The notes below the pieces were generated by a model. That model was not told where the DNA came from. It did not search any database and saw only the letters and a list, made by a program, of their open reading frames with translations. This document shows positions 1 to 10,217 of a stretch of DNA of 36,606 nucleotides, in pieces. Each line of letters starts with the position of its first letter. Position 1 is the first letter of the stretch. This DNA comes from Prolixibacteraceae bacterium (lineage in GTDB: Bacteria; Bacteroidota; Bacteroidia; Bacteroidales; Prolixibacteraceae): positions 1 to 36,606 of the forward strand of contig JAFGAF010000363.1 in NCBI GenBank assembly GCA_016933815.1, written 5' to 3'. The position numbers and the translations under genes were made by a program.

Positions 1-2150
1 CCATACGATGCCCTAATTTTAAACTCTTCGAGCCACGCAATATCGTCGAGGAAGCTTTCGTTCGAAACCCTCCAGCCCAAGCCGGTTGAGTAGAACAAAC
101 CAAAGGGGTTGCCCAAAAGTTTGATTGTATTAATTGCATCTTTGCCTATGCGCGACGAAGCATCGAGCGAAACGGTACCCGAGAAGAGGTAACGATCCTG
201 GAAAGCATAAGTAACTTTTTCGTACAACGAAGCCCAGTTCCAGTTACGGTTTTCGCCACCAATTTCGCGCAAGTTGTCAATACCATCCGACAACATACGA
301 TACTCATCGTTTTCGTGAGCATTTTTGGCAATACCCCAATCGTACTGAAATTTGTTGGTCATAATATTGAAACCTGATGTTGAAGTAAACAAATGATTGT
401 TGCCAATTTGCTTTTTATATTTCAACATGGTGTTATTGGTAAAGCCGTTAAAAGTATTGGTCGATGCTTTGGCTACGTTGTGAGCTTCGTTATCGTAATA
501 AAGCTCCATCCCCTTGTTTGGCATAAACACCTTCTCTTTAAGCGAGTTATAAAGAATACCAATATTGGTTGTCATTACAAAATTTTCGCCTAAATCGGCC
601 TCAAAACCTAAAGAAGTGTTAATGTTATAATTTTTGTTGTTGGCTTCGAAGTTTTCGATAGTTGCCAATGGGTTACTAACGCCAAACTCATCTACTTCAG
701 ATAGCATCAAAGTTAGACTGTCATTAGCATCGTATTGATAGGGATTTAACAATGGCGATTTGGCCAAGCTGCTCAATATCGGGCTAGTCTCTTTCACAAT
801 TGCCGATTCTTTCAGATCGGAGTTGCTGGTAACAAACGAAACAGTGGCATTCATTCGTAGCCATGTAAATATGTTTACCAAACTAACAAAGCGGATGTTG
901 TAACCATCGTACTTGGTGTTTTTGAGTATCCCGTTATTGTTGTAATAACCAAACGACAAACCGTAACGTGCAATTTCGTCGCCACCTTTCACCTTAATGT
1001 TAAAATTGGTAAACGATGCATTATCGAAAATATATTGTTGCCATTCGGTGTCGTGCTGGTAGTTAATGAATGTTTCCATATCGGGCTCGAGAAAAACATT
1101 TGGATAGTTTTCGATAAGATCTTCTTCGAGCATCCCCGATGTGTACAAAAGCTCGTTGGCCAATGTTTTGTGTTGAGCAGCATTAAGCTGCGGAATGTAC
1201 TGCGAAGGCTTAAGTGAAAGCCCCCTGCGTAAATCAATTTCGAACGAAGTTTCAGTTGCACTGGGGTCAAGGGTGCTGATCATAATTAAACCATTCGATG
1301 CTTTTGAACCATAGGCCGCAGCATAATCGGCATCCTTAATAACAGTTAAGTTCGAAATATCGAAAGGATTGACCGAAATCAGCGGGTTGTAATTGTACCC
1401 GTTAACAATGCTTCCGAACATTCCTTGTGGTTCCATAATAGCCCCATCGACAATAAACAGTGGCTGGTTGGTAGCATTTAAGGAGTTAATACCCCGAATA
1501 AAAGTTGTAGCACCGGTACCGGGAGCCCCCGATTGGTTCACCACATGCATACCTGCAATACGCCCTTGAAAATAACGGTCGATTGAAGGTACAATTGTGT
1601 TTTGTATATTGCTGACATCGAGATCGGAAAATGACGAAGGCATATTTTTGCGGGTTACTAACTGGCTTAAAACCATGAGTTCGTCTTCGCCACTAGCAAC
1701 ACCCAGGGGTGTTAGCATTATGGTTAACGAAGTTCGACCACCCAGAAAAATACGTTTTCGCTTGTATTGGTTTGCCGGAGCCACACTTAGCCATACATTA
1801 CCGGCATAAGCAGTAATCTCGAACTCACCATTCTCGTCGGAAAATGCGGGCATATCGCGCGAGCCTTCAACACTTATGGAAACGTTGGCCACAGGCTTGT
1901 TTTCGGGCGAAACCACTAAACCTTTTACCGTTACTTTTGTTTCGTCGATCGATGAGCTTGCTGCGGCTCCCCCTTCACCCACCTTTACTTGTTGGTTTGT
2001 GCCAGTTTCATTTTGGGCCATTAAAGCCATGTTTCCCGCAAATACAAGTGTAGCAGCAAGAAAAACAGTCATTAAGGTTTGTTTCATTGAAAATCTATTC
2101 ATTGCTGAATGGTTTTGCTTATTTATCTCTTTGTCAACTTTTTGTTTCAT
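1..2150 (-). CDS. SusC/RagA-family TonB-dependent outer-membrane receptor, 3' part truncated by left window edge
   Basis: Open minus frame from ATG at 2150 (alternative in-frame ATGs at 2102 and 2087) to base 1, not in ORF track because it has no stop in the window. Translation reads MKQKVDKEINKQNHSAMNRFSMKQTLMTVFLAATLVFAG..., carboxypeptidase-regulatory-like region (KVTVKGLVVSPENKPVANVSISVEG), plug motifs (GRIAGMHVVNQSGAPGTGATTFIRGINSLNATNQPLFIVDGAI; AAYGSKASNGLIMI). Confidence 0.93.
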   Translation of the reverse strand, partial: MKQKVDKEINKQNHSAMNRFSMKQTLMTVFLAATLVFAGNMALMAQNETGTNQQVKVGEGGAAASSSIDETKVTVKGLVVSPENKPVANVSISVEGSRDMPAFSDENGEFEITAYAGNVWLSVAPANQYKRKRIFLGGRTSLTIMLTPLGVASGEDELMVLSQLVTRKNMPSSFSDLDVSNIQNTIVPSIDRYFQGRIAGMHVVNQSGAPGTGATTFIRGINSLNATNQPLFIVDGAIMEPQGMFGSIVNGYNYNPLISVNPFDISNLTVIKDADYAAAYGSKASNGLIMISTLDPSATETSFEIDLRRGLSLKPSQYIPQLNAAQHKTLANELLYTSGMLEEDLIENYPNVFLEPDMETFINYQHDTEWQQYIFDNASFTNFNIKVKGGDEIARYGLSFGYYNNNGILKNTKYDGYNIRFVSLVNIFTWLRMNATVSFVTSNSDLKESAIVKETSPILSSLAKSPLLNPYQYDANDSLTLMLSEVDEFGVSNPLATIENFEANNKNYNINTSLGFEADLGENFVMTTNIGILYNSLKEKVFMPNKGMELYYDNEAHNVAKASTNTFNGFTNNTMLKYKKQIGNNHLFTSTSGFNIMTNKFQYDWGIAKNAHENDEYRMLSDGIDNLREIGGENRNWNWASLYEKVTYAFQDRYLFSGTVSLDASSRIGKDAINTIKLLGNPFGLFYSTGLGWRVSNESFLDDIAWLEEFKIRASY

Positions 2151-2197
2151 CTTCTAACTTTCGTTAAAGTAGCTTTTTTGTTTTAAGCAATGCCCTA

Positions 2198-3760
2198 TTA
2201 AGGGTTTTTGGTTATATCGTCGATTTTATTTTCGGGTAAAAATTCAATATAATCGATCATTAAACCATTATTGATATCGACTGTAGTTGGCGATACACCG
2301 GGGCCAACATATTCGAACCGAACAACGGCCTGTCCGTATTCAGTCTGATTTTCGAGCCAGAAATCGAATTTATTGAAACGGCCTTGCGGAATAAAACGCA
2401 CACCGGTAACGCTGTTTATGATGCCTCCACGAGCACGTGCATAATCGTACCAGTCGAATGTTTTCACCAGTTCATCGTTGATGTAAATATTATAAATGCC
2501 GCCATAATCCATATGGGTGCGCACCAACACGAGGTAACGGCGCGGGAACAATGGTTCCGACTTAAATTCGAGTTCAAACTGTCCGTCGAACTTTTTGGGG
2601 AAATTTACAAGCATTACCGTATCGTTCGAAGCAGTATTAACAAACGAGTTGGTTGGCGTAAAGGTTTGTGAACTTGTAACTTTAACCGAGTCGTGCCATG
2701 CAAAACGGTTCATACCGATTGTTTCAACCAAAAATTCGCCCTCGGTACGCAAAGCACTCATGTACAACGAGTCGAGAATTTCGAAATCGGTAAAATTATA
2801 AGCATAACCGTTGCTGCAAACTACCTTATCGGTTGGGCGGTAAAAAACAAATACACTGTCACCCAAAATATTTTTCATACTATCGGTAGCAAACTCACCT
2901 ATTTCGCGCATATTTTGAAATACACCGTGCTCAAGCAAATACGGAATAAGTACTTCCTCTTGCCACTCGAGCGAGATGTCTTTGTACGAAGTATAATCGC
3001 CACCCAAATTCAAAGCCATTTGGGTTAAAGCATTGTTGTAAAGATCCTGTTTAGGAAAAGCAAGTGTTGCTGTTTTTACCCTAAACTCCTCACTCACTTC
3101 AAAAAATTCTTCTTCAAAAAGATTTATGATTGTAACAACCGAGTCGTAAACAATGTTGCCCTCATCGTCGAAGCCAATTGGTTTGCTAAGTTCTTTGTCG
3201 AGCACAATTGAGTCTTGTTTGTCGATATAATTCCTTAAAACAGGAATATTTTTAGCAATATATTCGTACAAACTGGGATCGGGAGTTGCAACCTTTGCCA
3301 TTTTAAAATACCGGCCATTGTTAAAAAGCGGGCTGGTATAATCGAGCGGAATGCCATCGTAAAAAGTTTGTCCGTTGGTGTTTTCGAATTGTGCAAACTT
3401 GAATAATATGGTTTGGATTTTCTTTACACCAGAAATATTGTTAGGCTGAATAAAATGGCGCAAAATATGAAAACTTATTGTTGTATCGTTAACTTCGTTT
3501 TGCTGCATATAAGCTTCGAATGCCTCGTTGGTAGGCACAAACAGTGTATATACATCGGTATAATTAAATATCGAATCGAGCTGAAATTCAACCATGTACG
3601 AAACAAAAGTCGATAATGAAGCATCTTTTTTGATTTCATCCCAAACACTTGCATCGACAGTTTCGGGAATTGTATCGTAGTGCTCTCCCCACTTATCGTC
3701 GCAAGCGGCAAAGCTTATTGCGATGAATGCTACAATTAATATATTGATATATTTCTTCAT
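2198..3760 (-). CDS. Fasciclin (FAS1) domain lipoprotein with C-terminal beta-sandwich-like module
   Basis: ORF 2198..3802; likely start is MKKYINILIVAFIAISFAACDDK at 3760 (lipobox). FAS1 motifs: DASLSTFVSYMVEFQLDSIFNYTDVYTLFVPTNEAFEAYM, ISFHILRHFI. Confidence 0.88.
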   Translation of the reverse strand: MKKYINILIVAFIAISFAACDDKWGEHYDTIPETVDASVWDEIKKDASLSTFVSYMVEFQLDSIFNYTDVYTLFVPTNEAFEAYMQQNEVNDTTISFHILRHFIQPNNISGVKKIQTILFKFAQFENTNGQTFYDGIPLDYTSPLFNNGRYFKMAKVATPDPSLYEYIAKNIPVLRNYIDKQDSIVLDKELSKPIGFDDEGNIVYDSVVTIINLFEEEFFEVSEEFRVKTATLAFPKQDLYNNALTQMALNLGGDYTSYKDISLEWQEEVLIPYLLEHGVFQNMREIGEFATDSMKNILGDSVFVFYRPTDKVVCSNGYAYNFTDFEILDSLYMSALRTEGEFLVETIGMNRFAWHDSVKVTSSQTFTPTNSFVNTASNDTVMLVNFPKKFDGQFELEFKSEPLFPRRYLVLVRTHMDYGGIYNIYINDELVKTFDWYDYARARGGIINSVTGVRFIPQGRFNKFDFWLENQTEYGQAVVRFEYVGPGVSPTTVDINNGLMIDYIEFLPENKIDDITKNP

Positions 3761-3801
3761 ATTAAATTCTTTTTTCTTATTTATCAATGCATTAACTACC
3801 A

Positions 3802-5394
3802 TTATTCGGGTATATCAAACCTTACGGCGTCCCACATAAAAGTTCCCGAAATAAGTGAGCGCACTGTAATAACATGACTTTCGTATTCCAACAGGGTTAA
3901 CTCGCCAAGGTTAATATCGGCATATGGCCAATTTTGGTTACCAATTGTTTTTAAATCGACAAGGCCGCCAATTTTTATGCCATCGAAAAATACTTCAACC
4001 AAAGCGTTTTGTGGTCCAAAAGCATGAGCCCTTAAAATAAGGTCGTACTTACCTGCAACAATACGCGGAAGCTGATAACTTATTGAAAAGTCGCCGTCAA
4101 TTTGCAAGTAATCCTTGTTCCACGACTGTTCCGACTCCACATCGTTTTTGACAAAAAGCAAACGATCGTCGCCTCCGGTCCAACTAATCACACTAAGCAA
4201 TTCACGTTCTTCGATTAAGTATTCGCCTGATTTTTCGCGATAGCTTGCAAAAATCGGTTCTTCGAAAAACTCGAAACTTACTTCGCGGGCTCCGGCACGT
4301 TGAACGGTTAAAACTTCGTTAACCGAATGAACGGCTCCACTTAAAGTAAGGATATTGCTCTGATCGTACAAAAACATTATTTCGAGATAGGTAAATACTG
4401 TATCGTATGCATTTTTAACTTCTGAAAACACTACAGTTGTATCTTTAATAATTTTGCGGCTGTTGATCAGCAGCTCCTCACCCATTCCGTTCACCTCAAT
4501 CGGATATGGGCCAAACGAGTTGAAGTTACTGGTCGATCCTTCGTAGTTCGAAAGGAAGGTGCTGCCTTCGGTAATGTGGTACCCGACAAAATTATTAAGT
4601 TCGTTCATCGGGTTGGTATAGTTATTATCGAACGGATTGATGAACTCAACCAAATCGTCGAAGCTAAAAATGTTGTAACGATGATACACGGTATCGGGCT
4701 CAACAAATAATGTTACAGGATTAAGCCCCACCGAATCGCGATAAATAATACGACTGAGTACTTGGTCGAAACCGGTTTGTTTAACGGCTTCGTAAAAAAT
4801 GGAGTAGCCCGGGTTTTGCTCAAGCCACTGATATGTATTGTAAGTAAGTGGCGATAAAGCTTTTGATATAATGTGCACATAGCCGTTCGACACTTCAATG
4901 TTGCCTTCGATAACAGGGGCAAAGTTGTTTACTTTGTAATATGAACTATCGCTAACTGTTTCAATACCAATGGTTAGATATTGTCCCGAAAGGTTCAACT
5001 CGGGCAACGCACCAAACGGAAAATCGTTGGTCAAAAGCCCCATATTTACTACATGGTAACGAGCCATTGCGCTTACATATTCTTTGTCGTTGAGCAAATC
5101 GTCGAGTGAATTAAACCTGTTGCTGTTTGAAATAAAATCGTCGACAGCTTCGTTGGTAGGCAAAAACATGGTATAGTTGTTACCGTTCGGATTGTATGCA
5201 CCCAAGGTCATATCGAGTTCACCGGCTTCGATAATTTTTTTGAAATTGGAGTACAAACTATCGTTTTCGTCAATGTAATCCAAAATGGTTTGACGTATCA
5301 TGTCTTCAAAACCAGCTTCAGGCACATCCTGTTTGCACGAGTAATTGAACATTACAAACAGGCTCAATATTAATAATAGTGTGTAATTCTTCAT
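3802..5394 (-). CDS. FAS1 domain lipoprotein (two FAS1-like segments) with C-terminal beta-sandwich-like module
   Basis: Lipoprotein signal MKNYTLLLILSLFVMFNYSCKQD; FAS1 motifs NNYTMFLPTNEAVDDFI, ARYHVVNMGLL, NGYVHIISKAL; second copy FVGYHITEG ... LSGAVHSVNEVLTV; C-term GKYDLILRAHAFGPQNALVEVFFDGIKIGG. Confidence 0.88.
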   Translation of the reverse strand: MKNYTLLLILSLFVMFNYSCKQDVPEAGFEDMIRQTILDYIDENDSLYSNFKKIIEAGELDMTLGAYNPNGNNYTMFLPTNEAVDDFISNSNRFNSLDDLLNDKEYVSAMARYHVVNMGLLTNDFPFGALPELNLSGQYLTIGIETVSDSSYYKVNNFAPVIEGNIEVSNGYVHIISKALSPLTYNTYQWLEQNPGYSIFYEAVKQTGFDQVLSRIIYRDSVGLNPVTLFVEPDTVYHRYNIFSFDDLVEFINPFDNNYTNPMNELNNFVGYHITEGSTFLSNYEGSTSNFNSFGPYPIEVNGMGEELLINSRKIIKDTTVVFSEVKNAYDTVFTYLEIMFLYDQSNILTLSGAVHSVNEVLTVQRAGAREVSFEFFEEPIFASYREKSGEYLIEERELLSVISWTGGDDRLLFVKNDVESEQSWNKDYLQIDGDFSISYQLPRIVAGKYDLILRAHAFGPQNALVEVFFDGIKIGGLVDLKTIGNQNWPYADINLGELTLLEYESHVITVRSLISGTFMWDAVRFDIPE

Positions 5395-5396
5395 TG

Positions 5397-6863
5397 CTAC
5401 CTTGTATAATATGGGTTTTGTTCCAAATTTAAATTCTTCTCCAATTCATTTTTATTAACGGGCATAAACCATCCCATTGGATTGGTCAGTTTAGAACCTA
5501 GTATTCGTTTTTGCGTTGAAGGCACATTACGAATAATAATTTCGACTAGTTTATCCTTGCGGGCATAATTGTTACGTCGGCCCATGCGAACCAGGTCGAA
5601 CCATCGTTTGCCTTCGAAAGCCAGTTCGCGTGCACGTTCATCGAGAATAACATCTTCGAAAGCTTCTTTCGAATTGGCCACCCCTGTTAAGGGCACTTGG
5701 GCACGTTCGCGAATTATGTTCAAATAATTAAGAGCTTCGTCGTAACGTTCGAGCTGCGACAAGGCTTCGGCTTTCATGAGCAACACATCGGCATAGCGGT
5801 AAACAATCCAGTTTGCAGTATTTTGCAAAACATCGGGACGTTGTGTACGTCCGTCGGGAGCCAATCCAACATATTTCCATATGGTGAAGTCGGTTTCGCT
5901 GTTTTTTCTTATCGACACATCTTCGCCCCTGAAAGGTTCGCTTGTAAATTTGCGGGCAAACATTTCAATTGCCACTTGGCTGGGATCGATGTTACGAGCA
6001 TTCACGTTCATCATTCCGTACAAATTGTTTCGCTGGTTTTGGCGCTCGTCGAACTGAAATTCGAAAATGCTTTCGAGCGAGTTGCCCGGATAAAACATTT
6101 CGAACCAACGTGCGCTTGGCATCAATTCAATTTTTTGCGACATCTCAATTTCGCTTACATGCTGTACTACCGCTTCATAGTCGAAACGCCAAAGGGCTAT
6201 ATCGGCCAATAAAGCATCGCACGCTTGTTTCGATGCACGACCTTTTTCTTCCATCAGCGTGATGTAATTATCGGCCAAATACTTACGGGCTTCAACCAAA
6301 TCGGCCGAAATGTATTGCAAAATTGAATCGCCTTCGGTTTTTAGCGGATAAAAATCGGCATTATCGGTTTCGCTAGGCTCTGTTACAAAGGGTACATCGT
6401 TAAAAATACGTACCAAATAGAAGTAGGCCAAGCTGCGTAAGAAGTAAGCTTCGGAGAGGAAACCCTGCAACTGTATTTCGGTAAAAGTTTTGTCAATTTC
6501 ACGCACATCGGCTGCATTGTCGATTACCTCGTTGCAATAGTTAATTACTTTGTAGATGTTTTCCCAGTTACTGTATGAGTTATCGGAGTAAATATTACTG
6601 TTCATCAGGTTACGAACATTTCCATCGGTATTCACATCGTCGTTAACCATATCGGCACGAGCTTCGCCATGAATAAACAACCAACTATCGAGGCCTGAAA
6701 AAGAGCTGTAGGCTCCCATTAAAACCGACTCAACATCTTCTTTGGTTTGCCAAAATTCCTCACGGGTCAATCCGCTTGGTGGCATCATTTCGAGCCATTT
6801 ATTGCAAGCAAACTGAGTTGACAACACCAAGGCTACAATTAAATATATGATATTACGCTTCAT
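5397..6863 (-). CDS. SusD/RagB-family nutrient-binding lipoprotein
   Basis: ORF 5397..6911; likely start MKRNIIYLIVALVLSTQFACNKWLEMMPPSGLTREEFWQTKEDVESVLMGAYSSF. C-terminal LNIIRERAQ...ERARELAFEGKRWFDLVRMGR is typical of SusD/RagB. Confidence 0.95.
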   Translation of the reverse strand: MKRNIIYLIVALVLSTQFACNKWLEMMPPSGLTREEFWQTKEDVESVLMGAYSSFSGLDSWLFIHGEARADMVNDDVNTDGNVRNLMNSNIYSDNSYSNWENIYKVINYCNEVIDNAADVREIDKTFTEIQLQGFLSEAYFLRSLAYFYLVRIFNDVPFVTEPSETDNADFYPLKTEGDSILQYISADLVEARKYLADNYITLMEEKGRASKQACDALLADIALWRFDYEAVVQHVSEIEMSQKIELMPSARWFEMFYPGNSLESIFEFQFDERQNQRNNLYGMMNVNARNIDPSQVAIEMFARKFTSEPFRGEDVSIRKNSETDFTIWKYVGLAPDGRTQRPDVLQNTANWIVYRYADVLLMKAEALSQLERYDEALNYLNIIRERAQVPLTGVANSKEAFEDVILDERARELAFEGKRWFDLVRMGRRNNYARKDKLVEIIIRNVPSTQKRILGSKLTNPMGWFMPVNKNELEKNLNLEQNPYYTR

Positions 6864-6923
6864 TCGTATGTATTTATCTTTAGTATTTCTGATTTCCATT
6901 TTCAACAGCATTAAATCATTTTA

Positions 6924-9900
6924 TTAAAAGAATACTGAAACACTAATGGTTGTCATCCGCGAAGGAGGTGTTCGGGCATTGTCAACACCTATCCAGAACG
7001 GGTCGCTGGCATCTTGACCAATTTCGGGGTCTTGACCCGAGTAATTGGTAAAAGTTAAAAGTTTACGCGCACTTAAGGCGAGGTTCATTCTATCGACATA
7101 CAATTTTTTGCAAATGTGCTTGGGTACTTTGTAACCAATTTTCACGTTGTTTAACCTCAAGTAGTCGCCACGTTCAACATAACGGTCGGAACCAAGGTTA
7201 TTTGCAGGGTGGTTTTCGTAAGCACGGGGCAACATGTTTGCTTCGTCCTGACCTTGAATACGCCAGCGGCGCAACACTGCCTTGCTTTGGTTGTTTTTGT
7301 TGTTCATCCCTTCGGTTTCGATGGCAATACCATTAATAATATCGAAACCTACACGGTAGTGAAAACCTACCGAAATATCGAAATCTTTATATTGGAAGGC
7401 TGTACCAAAACCGCCAATAAAATCGGGGTTCGAGTCGCCAATGTACACCACATCGTTAAGGTCGATTTTGCCATCGTGATTCTGATCTTTGTAACGGGCA
7501 TCGCCACCTTTAAAAGTATAAGTACCCATGTAGGTAAGCGGTACTATTTCGCCATCGGCATCAAGTATCGGGCTTCCGAGCGAATCCATAGCCATTACAT
7601 CGGCATCGCTGGCCCAAACACCAAGGTACTCAAAACCAAAGAACGAGCCAATAGGTTCGCCTTCGACTATACGGCGCGGATACTCGCCATTGGCAATTGA
7701 AGTTGAACGCTCGTTGTTAAAATTCTCGGGGAGTTTTGTGAAAGAATTAAGGTTAGTTGATGTGTTGAAATAAGCCGTCCAAACTAAATCCTTCTTCTGA
7801 ATTAATTTATAATTCAACATTAATTCCCAACCCATGTTTTTCATTTCACCTCCATTAAAAAATTGCAAACCTGCAAAACCGGATGAAGTAGGAATCTGAT
7901 AAAATTTATCGGCTTCGTAAGCATGCCCAAATAATATATCAGTAGTTGTTTTGGTATATAAGTCGCTTTCAATATACAAACGGTCTTTAAAAAGGTTTAT
8001 ATTGATACCAACATTAAATGATTCAACATTCTCCCACTTAAGATTATCGAGCTGAATGCGCCCGGGAATAATAGCAGGATTACCTGCATAAGTACCAGAA
8101 CCACCTGTTTGATATAAAGCAAAACGAGCATAAGGGCTTCCGGGTGGCCTACCAGCAGTACCCCAACTTGCACGCAATTTACTTTCACCCAGCCAGTCTA
8201 TACCGGCCAAGAAAGGTTCTTCGGAAAAACGCCATCCCAACGAAACACCGTTGAAAATACCCCAACGACTGTTTTGTCCGAAGGCAGAGTTGGCATCGGC
8301 ACGTGAGTTGATCTGAAGCATGTAACGGTCGAGATACTTGTAGTTAACATTGAAAACCGCACCCAAGTCGCGTGCATCTCCCGAACCAGAACCAATCCAG
8401 TTAATTTGTGCGTTAATGGCAGGATCTTGCAAGCTAACCGATGGTGTACGGTTGCTTTGCAGGTTCATCCACTCGTTGTTCGACTGGTTGGTAACCCACG
8501 AAACAGCTCCCGACAAATCGTGAATTTTTGGATCCAAAGGTGCATTAAAAATAAACTGCGATTCGGTACGTATTGCTGAATAAATATTATTCGATTCCTC
8601 GGCTTTATTCACTTGCCAGTCTAACCAATCGACACCTAAGGCATTGTGAGGCAAAAACACATTCGATTTTGAACCGGTATATTGAAACGAAACCGTTTGT
8701 CGGAAAGTTAACCAATCGTTTATGATATAGCGGAGCCTGAAAGTATTCTCGAGACTGTATTCTTTTTTATTGTTTTTACCCAAGCGACCTACTGCTACAG
8801 GGTTAAAAAAGGTACCACCACTACCCTGATAACTGTTAATTGGGTTAAAATATTCGCCAGTAAGATCGCCATTCTCGTCGTATTCGTAAATACTCATGTT
8901 GGGCGCTTTTACATAGGCCATTTTACGTATGTTATAGTCTCCAATGCTAACATTACCATCAATATTGTTGGTTGTATAACTGAACAAAATGGTGTACATC
9001 AGTTTTTTCGACAAAATATAGTCGAGGTTGATACGCGTTGAGAAACGTTGCGAATTGGTGTTAATGGTTGTACCCCCTTCGTCGACATAACTGAACGATG
9101 CCGAATACCTTGTTTTATCGCCACCACCCGAAAGTGCAAAGTAGTGGTCCTGGGTCATCCCCACCTGGGTAATGGCTTCGAGCCAGTCGGTATTTTGCGA
9201 GTAGTTGTAAAAATCTTTGTAGTTACGGTCGTATGCTATTTCGCGAGGCAGCTCAAAAGTACCGCGTGCGTTGTGCAATTGTTCAAGCTGAAGCATAATG
9301 TATTCATCGCCGTTCAACATTGGAATAGCAGGCGGCTGCACATTGAAACTGTGTTTATATTGGTATTCGAATTGTACAGCGCCCATTTTACCGCTACGGG
9401 TTTCGATAAGCAATACCCCATCGGCACCTTTTGAACCATATATTGCTGTTGCACCGGCATCCTTCAATACTTCAATCGATTTAATATCCTGCAAAGCAAT
9501 GTTAATCATGTTACTGATGTCCTCTTGGTCGGCCGAGCTAAGGTCAACATCCGAGTTTACTTTATCTTGCGGAATACCATCGATTACGATAAGCGGTTTG
9601 TTGTTTCCAATAGAGCTCAAACCACGAATTACAATTTGTGAACCTGAGCCGGGGTCGCCCGAAGCGCTGATAATATCGAGACCCGAAATTTTACCTTGAA
9701 GGGCATCGGCAGCCGAGGTAACACCCACTTCCTGCATTTCAATCAAATCGACTTTAACCGACGACGAAGCTTTATCGCGATCGTCGATATTGGTTAAGCC
9801 CGACTTTGATTGGCGTTCGGCAGTAACGGTAACAGCACCAATTTCGATATCGCTCGATTCGAGCTCAATGCTCATTGCCTTGTTGAACACCGGTTTCATT

Positions 9901-10172
9901 TCTTTGGCATGGTACCCAATTACGCTCACCCGCAACATATTTGAAGCGTCGCGCATGGTGTAAACAAAGTCGCCGTTAATGTCGGTAGCAGTACCACCAA
10001 CAATACGTTTATCGGTATCGATTTCGGCAACGGTAACACCAATTAATGATTCTCCGCCATTTTTATCGACAATCCTTCCTCGAATAATCTGGCCACTTTG
10101 TGCATAGCTGTCAACAAAACATAAAAGTACCAGTGCTACAAACAGGACGATGGATTTTCTAATTTTCTTCAT
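6924..10172 (-). CDS. SusC/RagA-family TonB-dependent outer-membrane receptor
   Basis: ORF 6924..10196, likely start MKKIRKSIVLFVALVLLCFVDSYAQ at 10172; GRIVDKNGGESLIGVTV regulatory domain; plug motifs LQGKISGLDIISASGDPGSGSQIVIRGLSSIGNNKPLIVIDGIP, IEVLKDAGATAIYGSKGADGVLLIETR; C-terminal aromatic ISVSVFF. Confidence 0.97.
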   Translation of the reverse strand: MKKIRKSIVLFVALVLLCFVDSYAQSGQIIRGRIVDKNGGESLIGVTVAEIDTDKRIVGGTATDINGDFVYTMRDASNMLRVSVIGYHAKEMKPVFNKAMSIELESSDIEIGAVTVTAERQSKSGLTNIDDRDKASSSVKVDLIEMQEVGVTSAADALQGKISGLDIISASGDPGSGSQIVIRGLSSIGNNKPLIVIDGIPQDKVNSDVDLSSADQEDISNMINIALQDIKSIEVLKDAGATAIYGSKGADGVLLIETRSGKMGAVQFEYQYKHSFNVQPPAIPMLNGDEYIMLQLEQLHNARGTFELPREIAYDRNYKDFYNYSQNTDWLEAITQVGMTQDHYFALSGGGDKTRYSASFSYVDEGGTTINTNSQRFSTRINLDYILSKKLMYTILFSYTTNNIDGNVSIGDYNIRKMAYVKAPNMSIYEYDENGDLTGEYFNPINSYQGSGGTFFNPVAVGRLGKNNKKEYSLENTFRLRYIINDWLTFRQTVSFQYTGSKSNVFLPHNALGVDWLDWQVNKAEESNNIYSAIRTESQFIFNAPLDPKIHDLSGAVSWVTNQSNNEWMNLQSNRTPSVSLQDPAINAQINWIGSGSGDARDLGAVFNVNYKYLDRYMLQINSRADANSAFGQNSRWGIFNGVSLGWRFSEEPFLAGIDWLGESKLRASWGTAGRPPGSPYARFALYQTGGSGTYAGNPAIIPGRIQLDNLKWENVESFNVGININLFKDRLYIESDLYTKTTTDILFGHAYEADKFYQIPTSSGFAGLQFFNGGEMKNMGWELMLNYKLIQKKDLVWTAYFNTSTNLNSFTKLPENFNNERSTSIANGEYPRRIVEGEPIGSFFGFEYLGVWASDADVMAMDSLGSPILDADGEIVPLTYMGTYTFKGGDARYKDQNHDGKIDLNDVVYIGDSNPDFIGGFGTAFQYKDFDISVGFHYRVGFDIINGIAIETEGMNNKNNQSKAVLRRWRIQGQDEANMLPRAYENHPANNLGSDRYVERGDYLRLNNVKIGYKVPKHICKKLYVDRMNLALSARKLLTFTNYSGQDPEIGQDASDPFWIGVDNARTPPSRMTTISVSVFF

Positions 10173-10217
10173 TTTATATAAACACCTTAGGTTCATTAAC
10201 TAAATTTGCTTGTTTGG

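Noticed and set aside
989-1270. 93-aa minus-strand ORF (and 146..331) in the leftmost 2 kb
   Set aside because: Out-of-frame within the truncated SusC reading frame that is open from 2150 to base 1.
5697-6212. 171-aa plus-strand ORF antisense to SusD
   Set aside because: Shadow of the well-supported SusD frame; no signal peptide, domain or ribosome-binding context.
7209-7700. 163-aa plus-strand ORF antisense to SusC
   Set aside because: Shadow of a well-supported SusC frame.
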